From contig CM040426.1 of the NCBI GenBank assembly GCA_022702705.1, forward strand, positions 75,475,306 to 75,539,305: DNA of 64,000 nucleotides, written 5' to 3'. The notes below the pieces were generated by a model, which was given only the letters and a program-made list of their open reading frames with translations, made no database searches and was not told the DNA's origin. A program made the translations under genes and the position numbers. The stretch is from Papilionanthe hookeriana x Papilionanthe teres. Its lineage: Eukaryota; Streptophyta; Magnoliopsida; Asparagales; Orchidaceae. Position 1 is the first letter of the stretch; each line of letters opens with the position of its first letter. Positions 1 to 12,478 of the stretch are shown piece by piece.

Positions 1-779
1 TAAAAAATATAATATGGTTAAGGAAACTTCTGTGAAAGTTTGGTGCCTCCTCATTCTAATCTATCATAAATGGAGACTAATATCCAAGGAGAATGTCACA
101 AAATTGCTCTAATATTGACAGGAACATTTTAAGAGAAGCGGCTCATGTGATGCAGAGCATAACAACACAAAGACCTGAAGAATTGAATGATATTTGTTGC
201 AAATAAATTAAGAAAATAAAACCCAATGAATGATTGTTAGGTCTCCTTTATTCTATGACTAAAAATTGAAACCTAATTATATAGCCCTTGATAAAACAAT
301 TACAACAAATTTGGCATAGAAAATTTGATAGATACAAGTACATTTGAAAATGGCTACAGGTTTTCTTAAACAATGTTGCATATGAAAGACATTCCCGCGC
401 CCAAAACTCAAAAAACAGCAAAAACAGTCGAAGTAAGTTGATTTTTGCATAAAAGACCCCCAAAGGAGTAAAACTACCACGTCTTTCCTAGTTGTAAAAA
501 AGCATTACTGGTAAAAGAATGATATAAGAGTGGGAAGCTAAAACAAATCCATTTTGCTTGTTCATTAAAAATCCAATCGCTGTCATCTTAAGTAAGGATA
601 TTTTGCTTTAAATTTACCCATGATTAGGGGAAATGAGGAACTACACTGACTTGTTTATAACAACACCAAGTGCTGAAATCTTAAGTACATATTTTTTTTA
701 AATTATCTATAATCAAAGGTGATACAACAACAACAAATTTTCATTATCCAGCACCAATCTTGAGGCACAACACGAATCT

Positions 780-1590
780 CAATGCAATCCTTTGAGCAAG
801 AAAAGTTCAAATCTTGATAAAAAATCATCCAGAGCTCCGATTTCAGCAAACTTATAGTCAACCGATCAATTCGATGAGACGAACACTAATGATATAAAAG
901 CTAATCCATCCAAGTCAAATCAAGCTCAGATCAAGTCATTATCTCATTCTTAAAGGATTTTCAGATACATTTGGAAGCTCAAAAAAATGCCGACACTAGC
1001 AAGCCTATACTCGAACCGAGCGTCTCGACAAGACGAATCCAACGAGCCCAATATCACTCAATTCTGACATCATTATGGCCATCAAATACCTCTTAAACGT
1101 CGTTTGATTAGGGGGAGCCATCTGGACCGTCCGATCAAACTGGCTGCATTAATTGCATCCAAAACACTATAAATAGACCTCCAACCCTCACATGCGGGGG
1201 GGGGCTGAGATAGAGTCGAAGCGCTCGAGAAAAACTGTACGCAAGACTACCGCCAACAGCCGTCGACTACCGCCGACCTTCGTCACCGTGGAACTCCTCC
1301 AATCATCGTCAATCACCACAAACCAAACACGTCAGTTGACATTATAATCTGAAACATATAATTACTCTCTCCCGTCTGTGAAACAGAACTTCGTATAACA
1401 TCAATCAATAGTGGATTCTCATAACTGGCAAGCGCACGTGGTTTTTCCCTTTATGGGTTTTCCACGTAAAAACTTTTGGAGTCGTCACCGCTTATTTTTC
1501 ATCTGTGTGTGTGCTGAATTTTCGTATAAAGCTAAGACAATAATCCGCCACTCTACCGCCGTGAATATTCCAGCACGCATCAAAAGGGAC
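780..1590 (+). mobile_element. LTR-like retrotransposon remnant (solo LTR or fragment)
   Basis: The block has the make-up of a plant copia-type LTR. There is a TATA box (ACTATAAATAG near 1168) and a C/G-rich transcribed leader. Around 1437-1470 comes a typical LTR 3' half in which a GTGGTTTTTCCC-like run is followed by GGGTTTTCCACGTAAAA, and then GT-rich sequence. No gag or pol is attached and neither end is sharp, so a solo LTR or a truncated piece is most likely. The boundaries are approximate. Confidence 0.4.
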
Positions 1591-2116
1591 TAAGAAGAAG
1601 GATGGCAGCCTTAACCATCCATATGAATAAAAGAAAGTTAACACTTAGTTTGCCTAATAGTGAAGAATATTAAGTTTTCTGATAATTTAAAGGAGGTAAG
1701 CTTTATTACATCTTGTACATGGCCAGATAGTGTAACGAGATGGCAATATAATGTATGAGTATAATTAAGAGAAATGCTTGAAATATAAAAAACACAAAAT
1801 TTTTCAAATCACTTTATTACCTCAGAACCAGCTAACCATTTAAAGCCATACATCTACTACTCATTTAGAAGTATCTGGCTTTTGAAACATTTGCAAAGAC
1901 CAATTCCATTGTGACCACAAAAAAACTAGCCTTAAATGGTAAATCTATATAATAAAAATCAAAGCATCAATTTTTCTAAGGTTGCTTTTCATAAATCAAC
2001 CTTATAATTATACTAGCCTCACTGGCCCAAGGTTAACAATCATAGAATAAACAAAGTTCCCCTCATGGTGCAATATATGGTGTGCTTACTTTTTCTAGAG
2101 ATCTATAGAATGAAAA

Positions 2117-2240
2117 AACTGCTCTCATTCATATCAATATTAATAACTGCTAGAGGTTGAAAATTGGCTTCTACCCAACTGCTCTCATTTCTTTCAATAT
2201 TAATAACTGCTAGAGGTTGAAAATTGGCTTCTACCCAACT
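2117..2240. repeat. 60-bp direct tandem duplication
   Basis: Two adjacent 60-bp units (2117-2176 and 2177-2236) differ at only a few positions near CTCATTCATATC versus CTCATTTCTTTC. Both contain CTGCTAGAGGTTGAAAATTG. It lies in noncoding sequence and looks like a recent local duplication. Confidence 0.85.
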
Positions 2241-3397
2241 CCCTCCTTAGAAGTCATCTCTTTAGTAGAATCAGGTTCAGAACCTCCTTCAGGCAACCTC
2301 TCACTTCGTTGTAAGGTTCACAAAATTTAGATTGTATAGTAAAAATAAAAGGAAGCGTGGGTTTGTTTTTCCTTCACATGAACAATGATATTTCAAGAGC
2401 CAAAAGGTGCAGCTTCACATCAGTGGGATGACTTTCAAGTTATCTACATGAACTATGCAGCAAATGCACATAGACATGATAAAAATTCATAAAAATTGTT
2501 TTTCATTTAAAAAATAATTATTCAACCTAAACAAATTCAATTGTGAATTTAAAATTAGTGAAGCAATTTTGTTCAGTAAATTAATAATCCAACCCAAGTA
2601 GCATACTAACCGATTATAAAATTGGCATAATTTCCGAACTTAACTAGAGATAATGTATAAAAGAATAGAGCGGCGGTAACCCATTAGCCATTCTATGTTG
2701 AGCAAGGAAATATGCAAAAACAATTTACATAAGAAATGGAACGTGATAATTGTTGCCGATAATCCTAGGAGACCTCACAAATATTAACACTCCAAAATCC
2801 ACTAAATCAAAGCTCAGCAGTATAACCAAATATTATAGATGAAGCCAATAAGTCATTTGACCGAATTACTTGTTTCATTCTGATTACATAAATGACAAAA
2901 AAAAGGAAATAAAAATTCATCAATTCCTTAAGCCTGATTTTTTTCTAAGATTAACTTACCTTGAATAGTTGCTATGACTGAGAGATTAGGTTTTAAAGGT
3001 AGAAAAAAATGGCTAACTCTCAAAACTTATAGTTTAACGATAGCTTTAAACAATAAAAGCTAAATAAAGCATTCAATCAAGGTCTCAAAAACAAGTAGCT
3101 AGCATCCTACAATGACCTCTGCAAAACAAGCATTAGATATAGTCCCTCTTTGCCTATATCTTGAAAAAACATGAAAAGCCAAAACCATATACAGAAAATT
3201 TCCATGTCACTCCTCAAACAGGAAAATTTGAATTACTTGTTAATTGAATAATGTTAACAAGTTAAAAAAGAGCTCTTTTTTCTCATTTAAATAGGCAAAC
3301 ACAAAAAATTTTATTGATAATATCCAAATTATATAGGATTTGGAAAACAGTAAAAAATGAAGCTACACTTTACATGAAAAGAGGAATGGGATCTTAC

Positions 3398-5011
3398 TGT
3401 TCATTTCCACGTGGTCCCATAACGCAAGATGCCACAATCTCCATACCAACTATTTGACAACAAACATTGCGAGTAACTGACTATAAAAATGTCAGGTCAA
3501 CTAAGAAAATCACAACAATATCTGGCACAAAACATTTAGTAAAAGCATAAAAGAAGCTTTTGGTTTAATCAATATGCATAGTATTACTTGAAAAACTGTA
3601 GCCACTTCTCCTGCAATTGATTCCAAGTTAGATTCAGAAATCTTATTCAATAATCCTGAAACATGAGAAAAATATAAGATTGAAATGAGCAACAAAGGAG
3701 GGAAAACTCATGAACTACAAAAACAAATAAAAAAGAGCAATATCAGTAACAATTACCTCTCACCCTACGACGAATATGGGCATACTCTTCAGATTCACAT
3801 CTAGTGCCAGCTCTTAAATGAGGGGCTGTGTTATTCACACTTACATCTGGTTTTAGTTCCTCATTAGAAGGTTCCTTGACATTTGATGCATCAATATATT
3901 CAGCGGAATCATTTGTCTTCTCAACAGGGCCGTTTTCCTCCAAATGCTTAACAAATGCTTGCTTTTGTTTCTTATCTTTGGCAACACTCTTAACCTCCTT
4001 CTCAATCTTGTCTACGTCATCTTTTACAGATAACTCCTTATGCTTCCTTTCACCTACTTTAATTTTCGAGGCATAATGATCATAATCATCTTCTGAGACT
4101 GAAAAATAATCAAACTTGCTGCCCAATTCAGACGGAATCCCCTCAATTAACACATTTAATACATCATTCAGACCACCTAATTTCCTTTTCTTCAGCTTTA
4201 GCTTCTTTGCCAGCCTCCGTTCCATCTCCAGATCCTCCTCTGCACTAATAACGCCTTCGGTCATCTCCATCTTCAAGTACTCATGGAACTTGCTTTTTGG
4301 CCTCCTCTCCAAACCCTTTTTCACCGTCTTGTTACCAGGTAAAGCATTTTCTGAATAGCTGTTCCTTCCCATATGTATTTTCTCAACAACAATACCTTTA
4401 GAATTTGGCTTTGAATCAAGGAGGTTTCTCTTTTTCTTTTGAGCCTTCTCCCTTTTACTGATCTGCTTCCACAAAATCATAGATTAATTTCAAATCATCC
4501 CATTACTAACGTCTCATGATAGAAAAACATAAAGATTGATAGTTGAAAATAGATTTAGGAAATAGAATTCTATTACATCTTACAGCATGTTTGTCTTAAT
4601 TGTCAAATTAACCTACAATCTCCACAAGTTAAAATCCCCAATCGCAAAAAGAAAAAAAGCTGAACAAAATATCAATAACCTGCTGACCAAGCCATGATGC
4701 GAACTGCTTCTGTCGCTTATGCAAGCGGCTTTCCTTTCTCTTCTCCTTACGAGTCTTGTCTTTGCTACAATCTTCACGAAACAAAATTAATCAGAATAAA
4801 CAGGAAAAAAAATCATCTAATAAGAACATAGAAGAGGAGGAAATTAGGGAAATAGAACTCATTTGCTTCACTTACCCATACTTCAGAAATCTCTGTTTAG
4901 GGGAAAAAAAACAAGATTTAAAAGGCAAGTGGCTGCTGGGTGGCAAGATTTATACGGAATTTAATTTAAAAACTGACTAACGGTAGAAAAGGCCAGCCAT
5001 TTTAATCTCAT
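3398..5011 (-). CDS. NOM1/SGD1-like nucleolar MIF4G-domain protein, N-terminal part
   Basis: The family acts in the nucleolus in small-subunit ribosome biogenesis; this role is known for the family and inferred here. Exons supported by GT-AG sites and matching phases are 4764-4680, 4462-3757, 3655-3588 and 3480-3398. A 17-nt exon (4892-4876) and a start exon from the ATG at 5011 are possible but weak. The protein is Lys/Arg-rich at its start (KTRKEKRKESR, then FASWLGQQ). It then has the family block KFHEYLKMEM, AEEDLEMERRLAKKLKLK and LIEGIPSELG, an acidic/basic linker, and the beginning of the MIF4G domain (RRRVRGLLNKISESNLESI, then EIVASCVMGPRGNEQ). No following exon (usually starting YAAVFAAFVAGMA in homologues) is seen in the remaining 3.4 kb, so it is partial or broken. 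Family assignment is from remembered motif resemblance. Confidence 0.6.
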
Positions 5012-5073
5012 GTGCACAAAGCAATCCCCTTCATGGCTTCACCGACGAGCTACCGTCGCGACTCCTCTCCTTT

Positions 5074-5267
5074 GCGGGATAAAATATTGCATCCGAACTC
5101 CGCATGCATGCGGAGGCAAATGGCTGGGCGCCACGTGGCAAGTGAGCCCCGCCACCCCATACACTGGCCAATCGCAGTGTATTATAGTGGGGCCCACTTG
5201 CCACGCGGCGCCACGTCATTCGCCTCCGCACCTACGGAGTCCGGATGCAATATTTCGTCCCTTCGCG
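5074..5267. mobile_element. GC-rich foldback (long inverted-repeat) element
   Basis: The block is an imperfect palindrome about 190 bp long centred near 5170. The left arm begins GGGATAAAATATTGCATCCG, and the right arm read in reverse begins GGGACGAAATATTGCATCCG. The arms stay aligned for about 85 bp to a perfect inner stem ATACACTG (5159-5166) / CAGTGTAT (5175-5182) around an 8-base loop. Both arms carry CCACGT-type motifs, including a G-box CACGTG at 5132-5137. Flanking TTTGC/TTCGC could be a decayed target duplication. It lies 60-260 bp upstream of the best start of the NOM1-like gene, so it probably sits in its promoter or leader. Confidence 0.8.
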
Positions 5268-5296
5268 GCGGAGGGAAAAGGACCATGGATGCAGAT

Positions 5297-5389
5297 GGGG
5301 GTGTAAACGAGCCGAAGAAAGAGTCGTTTTTAATAATTGAATATAAATCTTTGAAATCGTGTAGACAATTAATTAAAAAAAAACAAAAA

Positions 5390-5467
<78 letters not shown>

Positions 5468-5655
5468 GAGTACTATTTCGAGCTAAAACGGATCGGACAC
5501 AAAGGAACAAATTTTATTCGTGTTCGGCTCTTTTATATATCAAACACAAAAAAAAATATTCGTAGACTTGTTAACTTATGAAACGAATCGAACACTGAAC
5601 TTCTTAAAGAATTGAGCACGAGATCGCTCACGAACAATGAGCGTATATGTGCTAA
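5297..5655. mobile_element. hAT-like MITE copy with expanded (AT)n core
   Basis: The left end GGGGGTGTAAACGAGCCGAA and the right half (TATTCGTGTTCGGCTC, then ACGAACAATGAGC near 5631) match the better preserved element at 35898-36419. Both have the same internal order of AT-rich stretch, dinucleotide run and TTCG-rich arm. The core is a pure (AT)35 tract. No target duplication is recognisable, so the ends are approximate. Confidence 0.6.
5395..5464. repeat. (AT)n microsatellite, 70 bp
   Basis: Uninterrupted AT dinucleotides, inside the hAT-like MITE. Likely highly polymorphic. Confidence 0.98.
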
Positions 5656-6149
5656 TCATGGGCGATAATATTAGAATTGAAATTTTTTTATAATTAATTT
5701 CAAAAAATAATAATTAATATCATTTAGTTAAAACTATAAAGTTAAATAAATTCAAATTATTTATGAATTAATTTGCTAAATTAAAAATTATTTAATAATT
5801 TTATAAATTTTTAATTAATGATTAATTGAGAGATTATTTTATGCGAATCATTAATTTATTTAATGCAATTATAGTTGAGAAAATGTATTAATTAATTATG
5901 TGGATATGGAATAAAATAAATTAATATGGATTTATAAAGAAAAAAATTCAAGCAATCCTCAAAATAATTTTATTAATTTCAATTGTATTAGTTTGAATTA
6001 ATCAATTTGTACTTTTATTTAATTGAATTAAAATATAATTATTATTTAATTAGCTTAGTAATTATTAATTATTTATTAATGGACATGTTAGATTAATTAC
6101 AATTAAACTAATCAAAAATTAAGATTACATAGGCAAAATTAACATAAAA
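5656..6149. other. AT-rich intergenic sequence, nothing recognised
   Basis: Very AT-rich sequence full of short TTAATT words. I see no coding potential and no clear element ends. Confidence 0.6.
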
Positions 6150-6390
6150 GCTATCACAATTATATAAATTATTAAATACATAGCACCCAAATTTATGTTT
6201 ACCTATCTCATACCTAAACTTTCATAATTACAAATATCATAAGAAAATTAGCACTCATTATTATCTTAATAGTCAAATTCATCTTTTCATCCATAGATAA
6301 ATTGTTATGTGTGTAAAAATAAAAGCTTAGGTGTGAGATAGGTAAATCCATAAGAATTGGCTGCTATGTATGTAATTTTCACATAAAATA
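6150..6390 (+). repeat. Dispersed repeat family R1, copy 1
   Basis: This matches 56310-56515 in the same orientation. Shared words include AAAATTAG(C/T)ACTCATTAT, TCATCTTTTCATCCATAG and ATACATAAGAATTG-type ends. Inverted relatives occur at 24530-24780 and 24910-25065. It is noncoding, about 230 bp long, and probably a MITE. Confidence 0.65.
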
Positions 6391-6605
6391 AATTGTTAAA
6401 CTGTTTATCAAGATAAAATAAATTTTTTATATTTATCATAATAAAAATTTTACTACTTAACCCACAAATTTAAATTAATATGCTTTAGTAATCCTATAAG
6501 TAGTCAAATAACTCTAAGAGTTTTGATGTCTTTATAGGATTTGCAAGGTATTAGGAATTGAAACTCAACTTGAAAGGAGAGTTAAGATCAAAGAAAACGA
6601 AGCCA

Positions 6606-6785
6606 GGGAAGAGTATAAATTGAAAGAGATAAGGTCAAGCAAGGAAAAAGAGCTAGAAGAAAAATTGATGATGTATAGGATTGTCACGAGGGAAGAGTAT
6701 AAATTGAAAGAGATATCGGAAATAAAGAGGTCAAGCGAGGGAAAAGAGCTAGAAGAAAAATTGATGACGTATAGGATTGTCCATG
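6606..6785. repeat. Diverged tandem duplication of about 85-95 bp
   Basis: Two successive units both begin GGGAAGAGTATAAATTG and both contain GAGCTAGAAGAAAAATTGAT followed by GTATAGGATTGTC. The second unit has an extra ATCGGAAATAAAG. No gene is evident. Confidence 0.75.
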
Positions 6786-8069
6786 TAGCATAAAGGAAGC
6801 CATGAGAAGCATATAAAAAATAAATCATGGGGATAGTGGCAAAGGGAGCAAGAGATAGGGTACTACGAAATTATAAAAAAAAATCGTATGATAGAGATGA
6901 GAGAGAGACAAGATTGCGAAATGGACAAAGATGGCAGGGCACAACAAGAAGGGCTATCAAGAAGATAGTTTAACGACTCGAGCAATTATTAAGGAATAAC
7001 TTGAAAATAGTTTTATTTTTTTATGTCTAAAATCTTTCAAAAAAATCCTAAAATAAATATGAATAAGGAGAGAAAGTTAGGAAGCATTTGGAAATAGGTG
7101 AGAGTTTTGTCAAGATGTTATTGTCTAGTTTGCTTATTTCATCATTCTATTTGTTCTCTCAATGCTCTTTGAGCTAGGAGTACCTAATTTATATTTGCTC
7201 TACTGCAGTTGACAGATTTTATGTTATTTCACACTTTTCCCCTTATTGATTTCTTTTTTTTATTATCTTATATACATAAATTATCATTTTTTAGGAGTTT
7301 CCTCTTCTAAAAAATCACCCCTCTATCCAACTCTGTACTTCACTAGCTAGCCTACTGGTGGAAAGTGTTGTATTATATGCAAGTGTTGAAATTTTTCTTG
7401 TCATTAGATATAACATTGGGAATAAAATATCATCTCAAAGAATGAAAAAACTTATTTGATAATGAAACCAATCACATATTTGATGATTTAAAAACTTTGG
7501 GTCTACAATATTAAAGATTTCTCTCATGTCTAACTTAGGTAAGACGAGGTGTTTTTTTATGAGGCAAAAGCATGCCTCTATGATTAATTTTACTCCGAGA
7601 AAGTTTATCTTCTAAAAAGACTCTCGAGTTAAATAATAAGTCTTATGACTAACAATTTTAAAGTTCAGGCTTTAAGGATGTTTGTTTTAGAAATTTAATT
7701 GGTTTTATTCCAAAAAAAATGGTAAGAAATATTAATTAATAAAAGCTCAATAGTGCTTTAGACTAGCATACGAATGAGCTTTACAAAAAGATTAAAATTT
7801 ATTTTGATTTTTTATTTTATTTAGAACTTCAATATTATAATCCCATAAAATATCAAGGTGAAGCCCAAAAATGAGGACTTGCACTTTAGCAGAGTGAAGT
7901 GATCACCCACTTATCCTAAACTAAAACGGGGATTATCATCAATATAATGGCTCAAATCTACTTCTAACTCGCTTGGTAATGAAATAAGATGGATTGTATT
8001 TGACCTATAATCTTGCCTAAAATGGGTAGCTAACTAACCCATTTTAAGGTCCAAAAAATGTGTAATCTG
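6786..8069. other. Intergenic sequence, nothing recognised
   Basis: AT-rich, frames broken throughout, and no repeat ends identified. Confidence 0.5.
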
Positions 8070-8530
8070 ATCACTGATGTGTGCAAAATACGTGATAAAA
8101 ATGTTAAATAGTATTGCAATTTTTTCTTTTATTTGTTCCTATTTTTATTTTTTTCAGGTGATTTTATGAAATTGTAGGATACATGTACTTATGAAAGCTT
8201 TAATGTGGGCTTAGTAGATATTGGAGTGAAATAGGAGTAAGCTACTTCACACATCAGTCCAAAGCAAGCCATCAAACCACCATGTCTGCCCTGGTGGTAC
8301 GTATGCGCCACCTTTGGGCATGCTAACACTTGTTTGATGCGTACACACTTCTTTAGGCACGTTTGCACCATCCAAGCGCCTAATAACCGAAAGTCTGGCG
8401 CCTAAGCACCTCCTACAACATTGGAGCCTGGCGTCTATTTGTTAGATATGGAGAGCATGTGCCCTTTGAGTGACTACCAAAAGGGGAATTTCAAACCTTC
8501 AAGATAGACTCAAAATCATCACATTATAAG
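8070..8530 (+). repeat. Unclassified retroelement fragment related (inverted) to 43.8-44.3 kb
   Basis: The order of words matches the reverse strand of 44300-44090. First comes CTGATGTGTG at the start, then a long T-rich run, AATTG(T/C)AGGATACAT, then ATGA(A/G)AGCT, then GATATTGGAGTGAAATA and CTACTTCA. The following GC-richer part has repeated TGGGC/GCGCC words. It has no coding frame and looks like untranslated retroelement sequence. Confidence 0.5.
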
Positions 8531-10100
8531 TCTTTCGAACTTTAGGAGTTCACTACTTCATCATGAGATTGATACGTTGGCGTAGTTCTGTTACTTCTAC
8601 GTACTATTTGGATGGCACATATACTTACATGATTCACCAGTGCTTCGTAGCATTTGGTTTGAATGAATCACATGCACATGTAAGATGGGTGAGGTTATCA
8701 TTTAGTTCAAAGAATTTAATATGCCTTATAACTTGACCTTATAGGTTAAGTTGCCCAAACATGAAAGGGTATGAAATGCACATAACCAACGTTTTAGTTA
8801 GTATTTTTGAGTAGTTGATTTACATGTCCTAGGAAATAATGCATGTTATAGAGTATTAATGTTTATTAAAGGGAAAATTTTGGATAACATCCCACAAGAA
8901 GTGCCTCTCATCATTACAAATATACATGGAGAACTTGGACATTGTGCATAGACGGTAGAGCTATGAATAAGAGTACCATCAAGTATAGTTTCCTATACCT
9001 AGACCAGATGATATGCATGATCTTATTTCAATAGCAAATATTTTTTTGAGGATAGATTTGAAAATTGGCTACCATTCGATTAGGATATAAATTCATAAGA
9101 ATTGTGAATTTTTATACTTTATTTCAAATATTCCTCCCAGACTAATCATTTCAAAATTATTTTTAGGAGCATGTTTATTGAACTTGTGATAATTTAAAGT
9201 AAAAAAATAAATATATATTGAAGAACTTTAAACTAAACTCAAGGATATTGAAGATAATTAAGTGGGTAAATTAATGATATGAAGATTTTGATTTTTTTTT
9301 TTTTTTTTTTTTTTTGCATAGGTTTTGTTTGAATGCAAGCCCCAACCAGAAAGCCTGAGAAACTCTAGTTGGAGACGACCCTTGCACTTGGGATTTGGGG
9401 AAAAAAATGAGTAAGAAAACTATGGATTTTGATTTTAACTAGTAAAAAACAATTCCATAGAAGAGTGTGTGAAGTGAGTGAAAAATGCTACTTTGCCGAG
9501 TGAATAAAAAAAGAAGCAAGAAAGAGGATGAGAAGAACTTGAAGATAAATCTTTTATATAGAATCTACAAAATCCTCGTTCTACTATATTGTATTTTCTT
9601 TTTTGTTGAATTGTTTATGAATTTTTATAATTATGGTGAAATGCATGTTATCTTGTGCTTGGTGTATTAAAGCATGCCAAACTAAGGGCTTCTCCTTTGA
9701 ATTTATGATTTGAAAATCAATTTTTGAATATCAATTTTCATAACACACTAAAATTGATTGATGGTGTTGGCATCAATTTTTGATGTCGTTAGTACATGAT
9801 ATCCGCTCAAACGACCTTAGGTTATGCTTCATGCACATATGACTCTCCAAGGGTCAAGACATCCATCTTCGATCCTCTTACATGTGGCCAATATCATTTG
9901 CTAGGCTTTGGTTGTTGATAAGACGAGGGCCGGCCGGCATTACATTGATGGGACGGACCTGACTGAACGAATTTTGTTCGGCGCAATGAGAATAAATCAA
10001 TCCCTAAATTGACTTCCTCATGCGGCATCATCCTTTAGATAACTTTGGATGGCGGAATTGACAGTGCGAATGCGTTCGAAATGTCATTTTTTCTTAGCGA
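8531..10100. other. Intergenic sequence, nothing firmly recognised
   Basis: AT-rich and noncoding. It includes a 27-base T run at about 9291-9315 followed by a short GC-richer patch that resembles the end of an inserted element. I cannot classify it. Confidence 0.4.
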
Positions 10101-11511
10101 GGGCCTTACAGATCTTGCCACATGGCCCAAATTATCAGAAAACTCGAAACAACCTCAAGTAGGCTAGGCATGACCACGCCCACATGGGCGTGACCACACC
10201 TAGGAGTGGCCACGCCCCATTTGCGGCATGGCCACACCACACATTCAACCTAATTTAGTTAGTTGGTCCCAGCTTTTTCACCCGGACACCTTCTGATCAT
10301 CGGGATACACCATTGGACCGGTTGTAGACCAAAACTGTCCTCTGAGCTTGCCTTGGCGCTTGTAAAAGGAGGCAATTGGTCATTCCACTGAGAATATCTT
10401 CCTGCGGGGTGAGTATGGAGCGAGAGCGCGCCATTTTCACTGGGAAGAGCCAGAAGCGCAATCATAGAGAGCTTGAGAGTTTGGGGAGTTCGGAGAGAGC
10501 TTCTTCATCCGACTTCTTCTTCTTCCTCTTCTTCATTTCATTCATCTTCGTCCTGCTCTCATATTCCTTTTCTTCCAGTCATTGTCTTAGTTCGAGAAAC
10601 AGGAAGAGAGCTTGAGGAGTGAGTGTTTGGAGACTTTTTGGAGAGTTCTCAGAGCTTCTTCATTCTTCTTCTTATTCCTCCGTTTCTCCATTTTTCTTCC
10701 TTTTCCTTCCTGTCGCATTCTCTTTCTTGTCACCATCTCCACCCGCAAAAACATAGAGGAAGAGTGACAGGGTGTTGTGCCTACACCGAAAAACTCCTTG
10801 CGAGGAGATCTTCACCCAAGGGGAGCGGAGCTCGATACTTAGAACGTCACCAGAATCTCTTCATGACAAATAGAGCTTCTTCCCCAGCAACTACTGAACT
10901 TCGACGAACCACTGCGACGTTATAACATCCTCAACACTTGTATTTTCTTTCTTAGCTACCCTTAGGATCAGATTTAGGCTAGGTGTCGTGGGTTTGATCG
11001 CTCACACGATGCAAATTGGTCGGATGACACAAGTCGGTATGACCACACGCCTTTGGATTGATCGTTGATTTCCTAGAGAAAGCCCTATATTACGAAGCTT
11101 TCGTTGGACACATCCCATGCGAAGCCGAGTGGTCTACCGTGAAAAGCCTTAGGTCTACACCTAAGCAGGTCAGAATCTCAATTTTCCCCTTGCTTGGGTA
11201 TTTCCAATGCTACTTGAACGGGTTGAGATGCTTGGATTTTGTGAAATGATAAAATCTTTGTAGCTAGCTCACTTCGCAAATTCATTAGGAGTTGTGGAAT
11301 GGGAATAGCTTTTCAGCTAGTCCATTCCACAGAGAGTTCCCTTTTGAAAAATCCTAAGATGAAGCTCCCAGCACGCCTTGCCAAAGTCAAAGGAGGTTAT
11401 GCCGCAAAACCGATAGCTAAAACCCTAGGTTCCTATATGAGATCGTTAAAATAATTATGGCTCACTATTCTTTGTGGTCACTTGCATCATATCATGTTGT
11501 TCGCACATTAC

Positions 11512-11925
11512 ATTTTGTCTCGATCGCCCGCCCTCGCCCCGTTCGACATTGCACTTTCGCCTCGACCGGCAGCCCCAGCCCGGTCGACGTCGCATTTTGC
11601 CTCAACCGGCCTCCCCAGCCAGGTTGACGTTAAACTTTGCCTCAACAGGCCTCCCTTGCCCAGTAGGCATCACAACTTACCTCGATTGGTTGCCGTGGAA
11701 CGGTCAGCATAGCACATTGCCTCGACTGACCACCGCGGCCCAGTTGGCATAACACATTATCTAAACCGACTGCACGCCCCAGTTGGGATAGCACATTGGC
11801 TCGACCAGCCTCCTTAGCACGATCAGCTTTTGGCTCGGTCGGCCTACTTAGCACGATTAGCTTTCACTTTGTCCAATCGATCGCACTGGCTCGGTAGACC
11901 AACCACTCTGCACCGACCTGGTCGA
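11512..11925 (+). repeat. 40-bp minisatellite, about 9-10 diverged units
   Basis: The unit begins CCTCGACCGGC, ends near GTCGACGTCGCATTTTG, and recurs every 40 bp (for example at about 11518, 11558 and 11598). Later units decay. The reverse-oriented counterpart is at about 15825-16170. It produces spurious Pro/Arg-rich frames. Confidence 0.75.
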
Positions 11926-12478
11926 TTGAGCACTTTGGTCTGATAGGTAGCACCGACCCAGTTGACCGATCATGTTGGTCCTACAGGCCACCCCGGGTCA
12001 ATCACGTCGGTTGACCCAGCTGGTCAAACAGCTGATCCCACTTGCACAATGTGTCTTACATGTGCATTGGTATTGATTGCATAACTCTGAACTAGCACGT
12101 TCATCACTCGCACCCTCGTTGTGCATCTTTGAGCATATACCTCATATGTTCACGGTGAGTACTTATGCCTGCCAACGATACATTACTACACATTTGTTTC
12201 GTGGCATTTTCATGTCACTTAGCACCAGTCATAAGTGGTTTGCACTTACACTTGTCCACTTCTGCATGTTTGCTTACATAGCACCCTGCATGGTTCTTGA
12301 CTTGTGCATTTACGTATGTTGCACTTGAATTTGTGTTTCTAATGCATTTATCCCTCGTATTCACATATCATGTGGGATGGTTCGTCACCGAGCCAATCTG
12401 TTGCATAATTCCCTCCAATGAGAGTTACATCCTTGCACTTCCTACAACACCGCTACAGACTGTTGTAGGTACTCATTT

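Larger units (their letters stand above)
1..3397. other. Presumed intron or flank of the NOM1-like gene; no exon seen
   Basis: I scanned the minus strand of this AT-rich stretch for the exon that should follow the NOM1-like exon at 3398-3480 and found none. It holds an LTR-like remnant at about 780-1590 and a 60-bp tandem duplication at 2117-2240. The remainder shows nothing I can name. It is either one long intron running past the left edge or sequence joined to a broken gene. Confidence 0.5.

Noticed and set aside
2117..2240. CRISPR-like or satellite array
   Set aside because: Only two adjacent units without spacers; a plain tandem duplication.
5012..5581. 189-codon plus-strand frame with a long Tyr-Ile run
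   Set aside because: It runs through the foldback element and the (AT)n microsatellite; the Tyr-Ile run is translated dinucleotide repeat.
11474..11854. Several Pro/Arg/Leu-rich frames on both strands
   Set aside because: Produced by the 40-bp minisatellite; open in multiple frames, which is expected from a repeat whose unit lacks stops.
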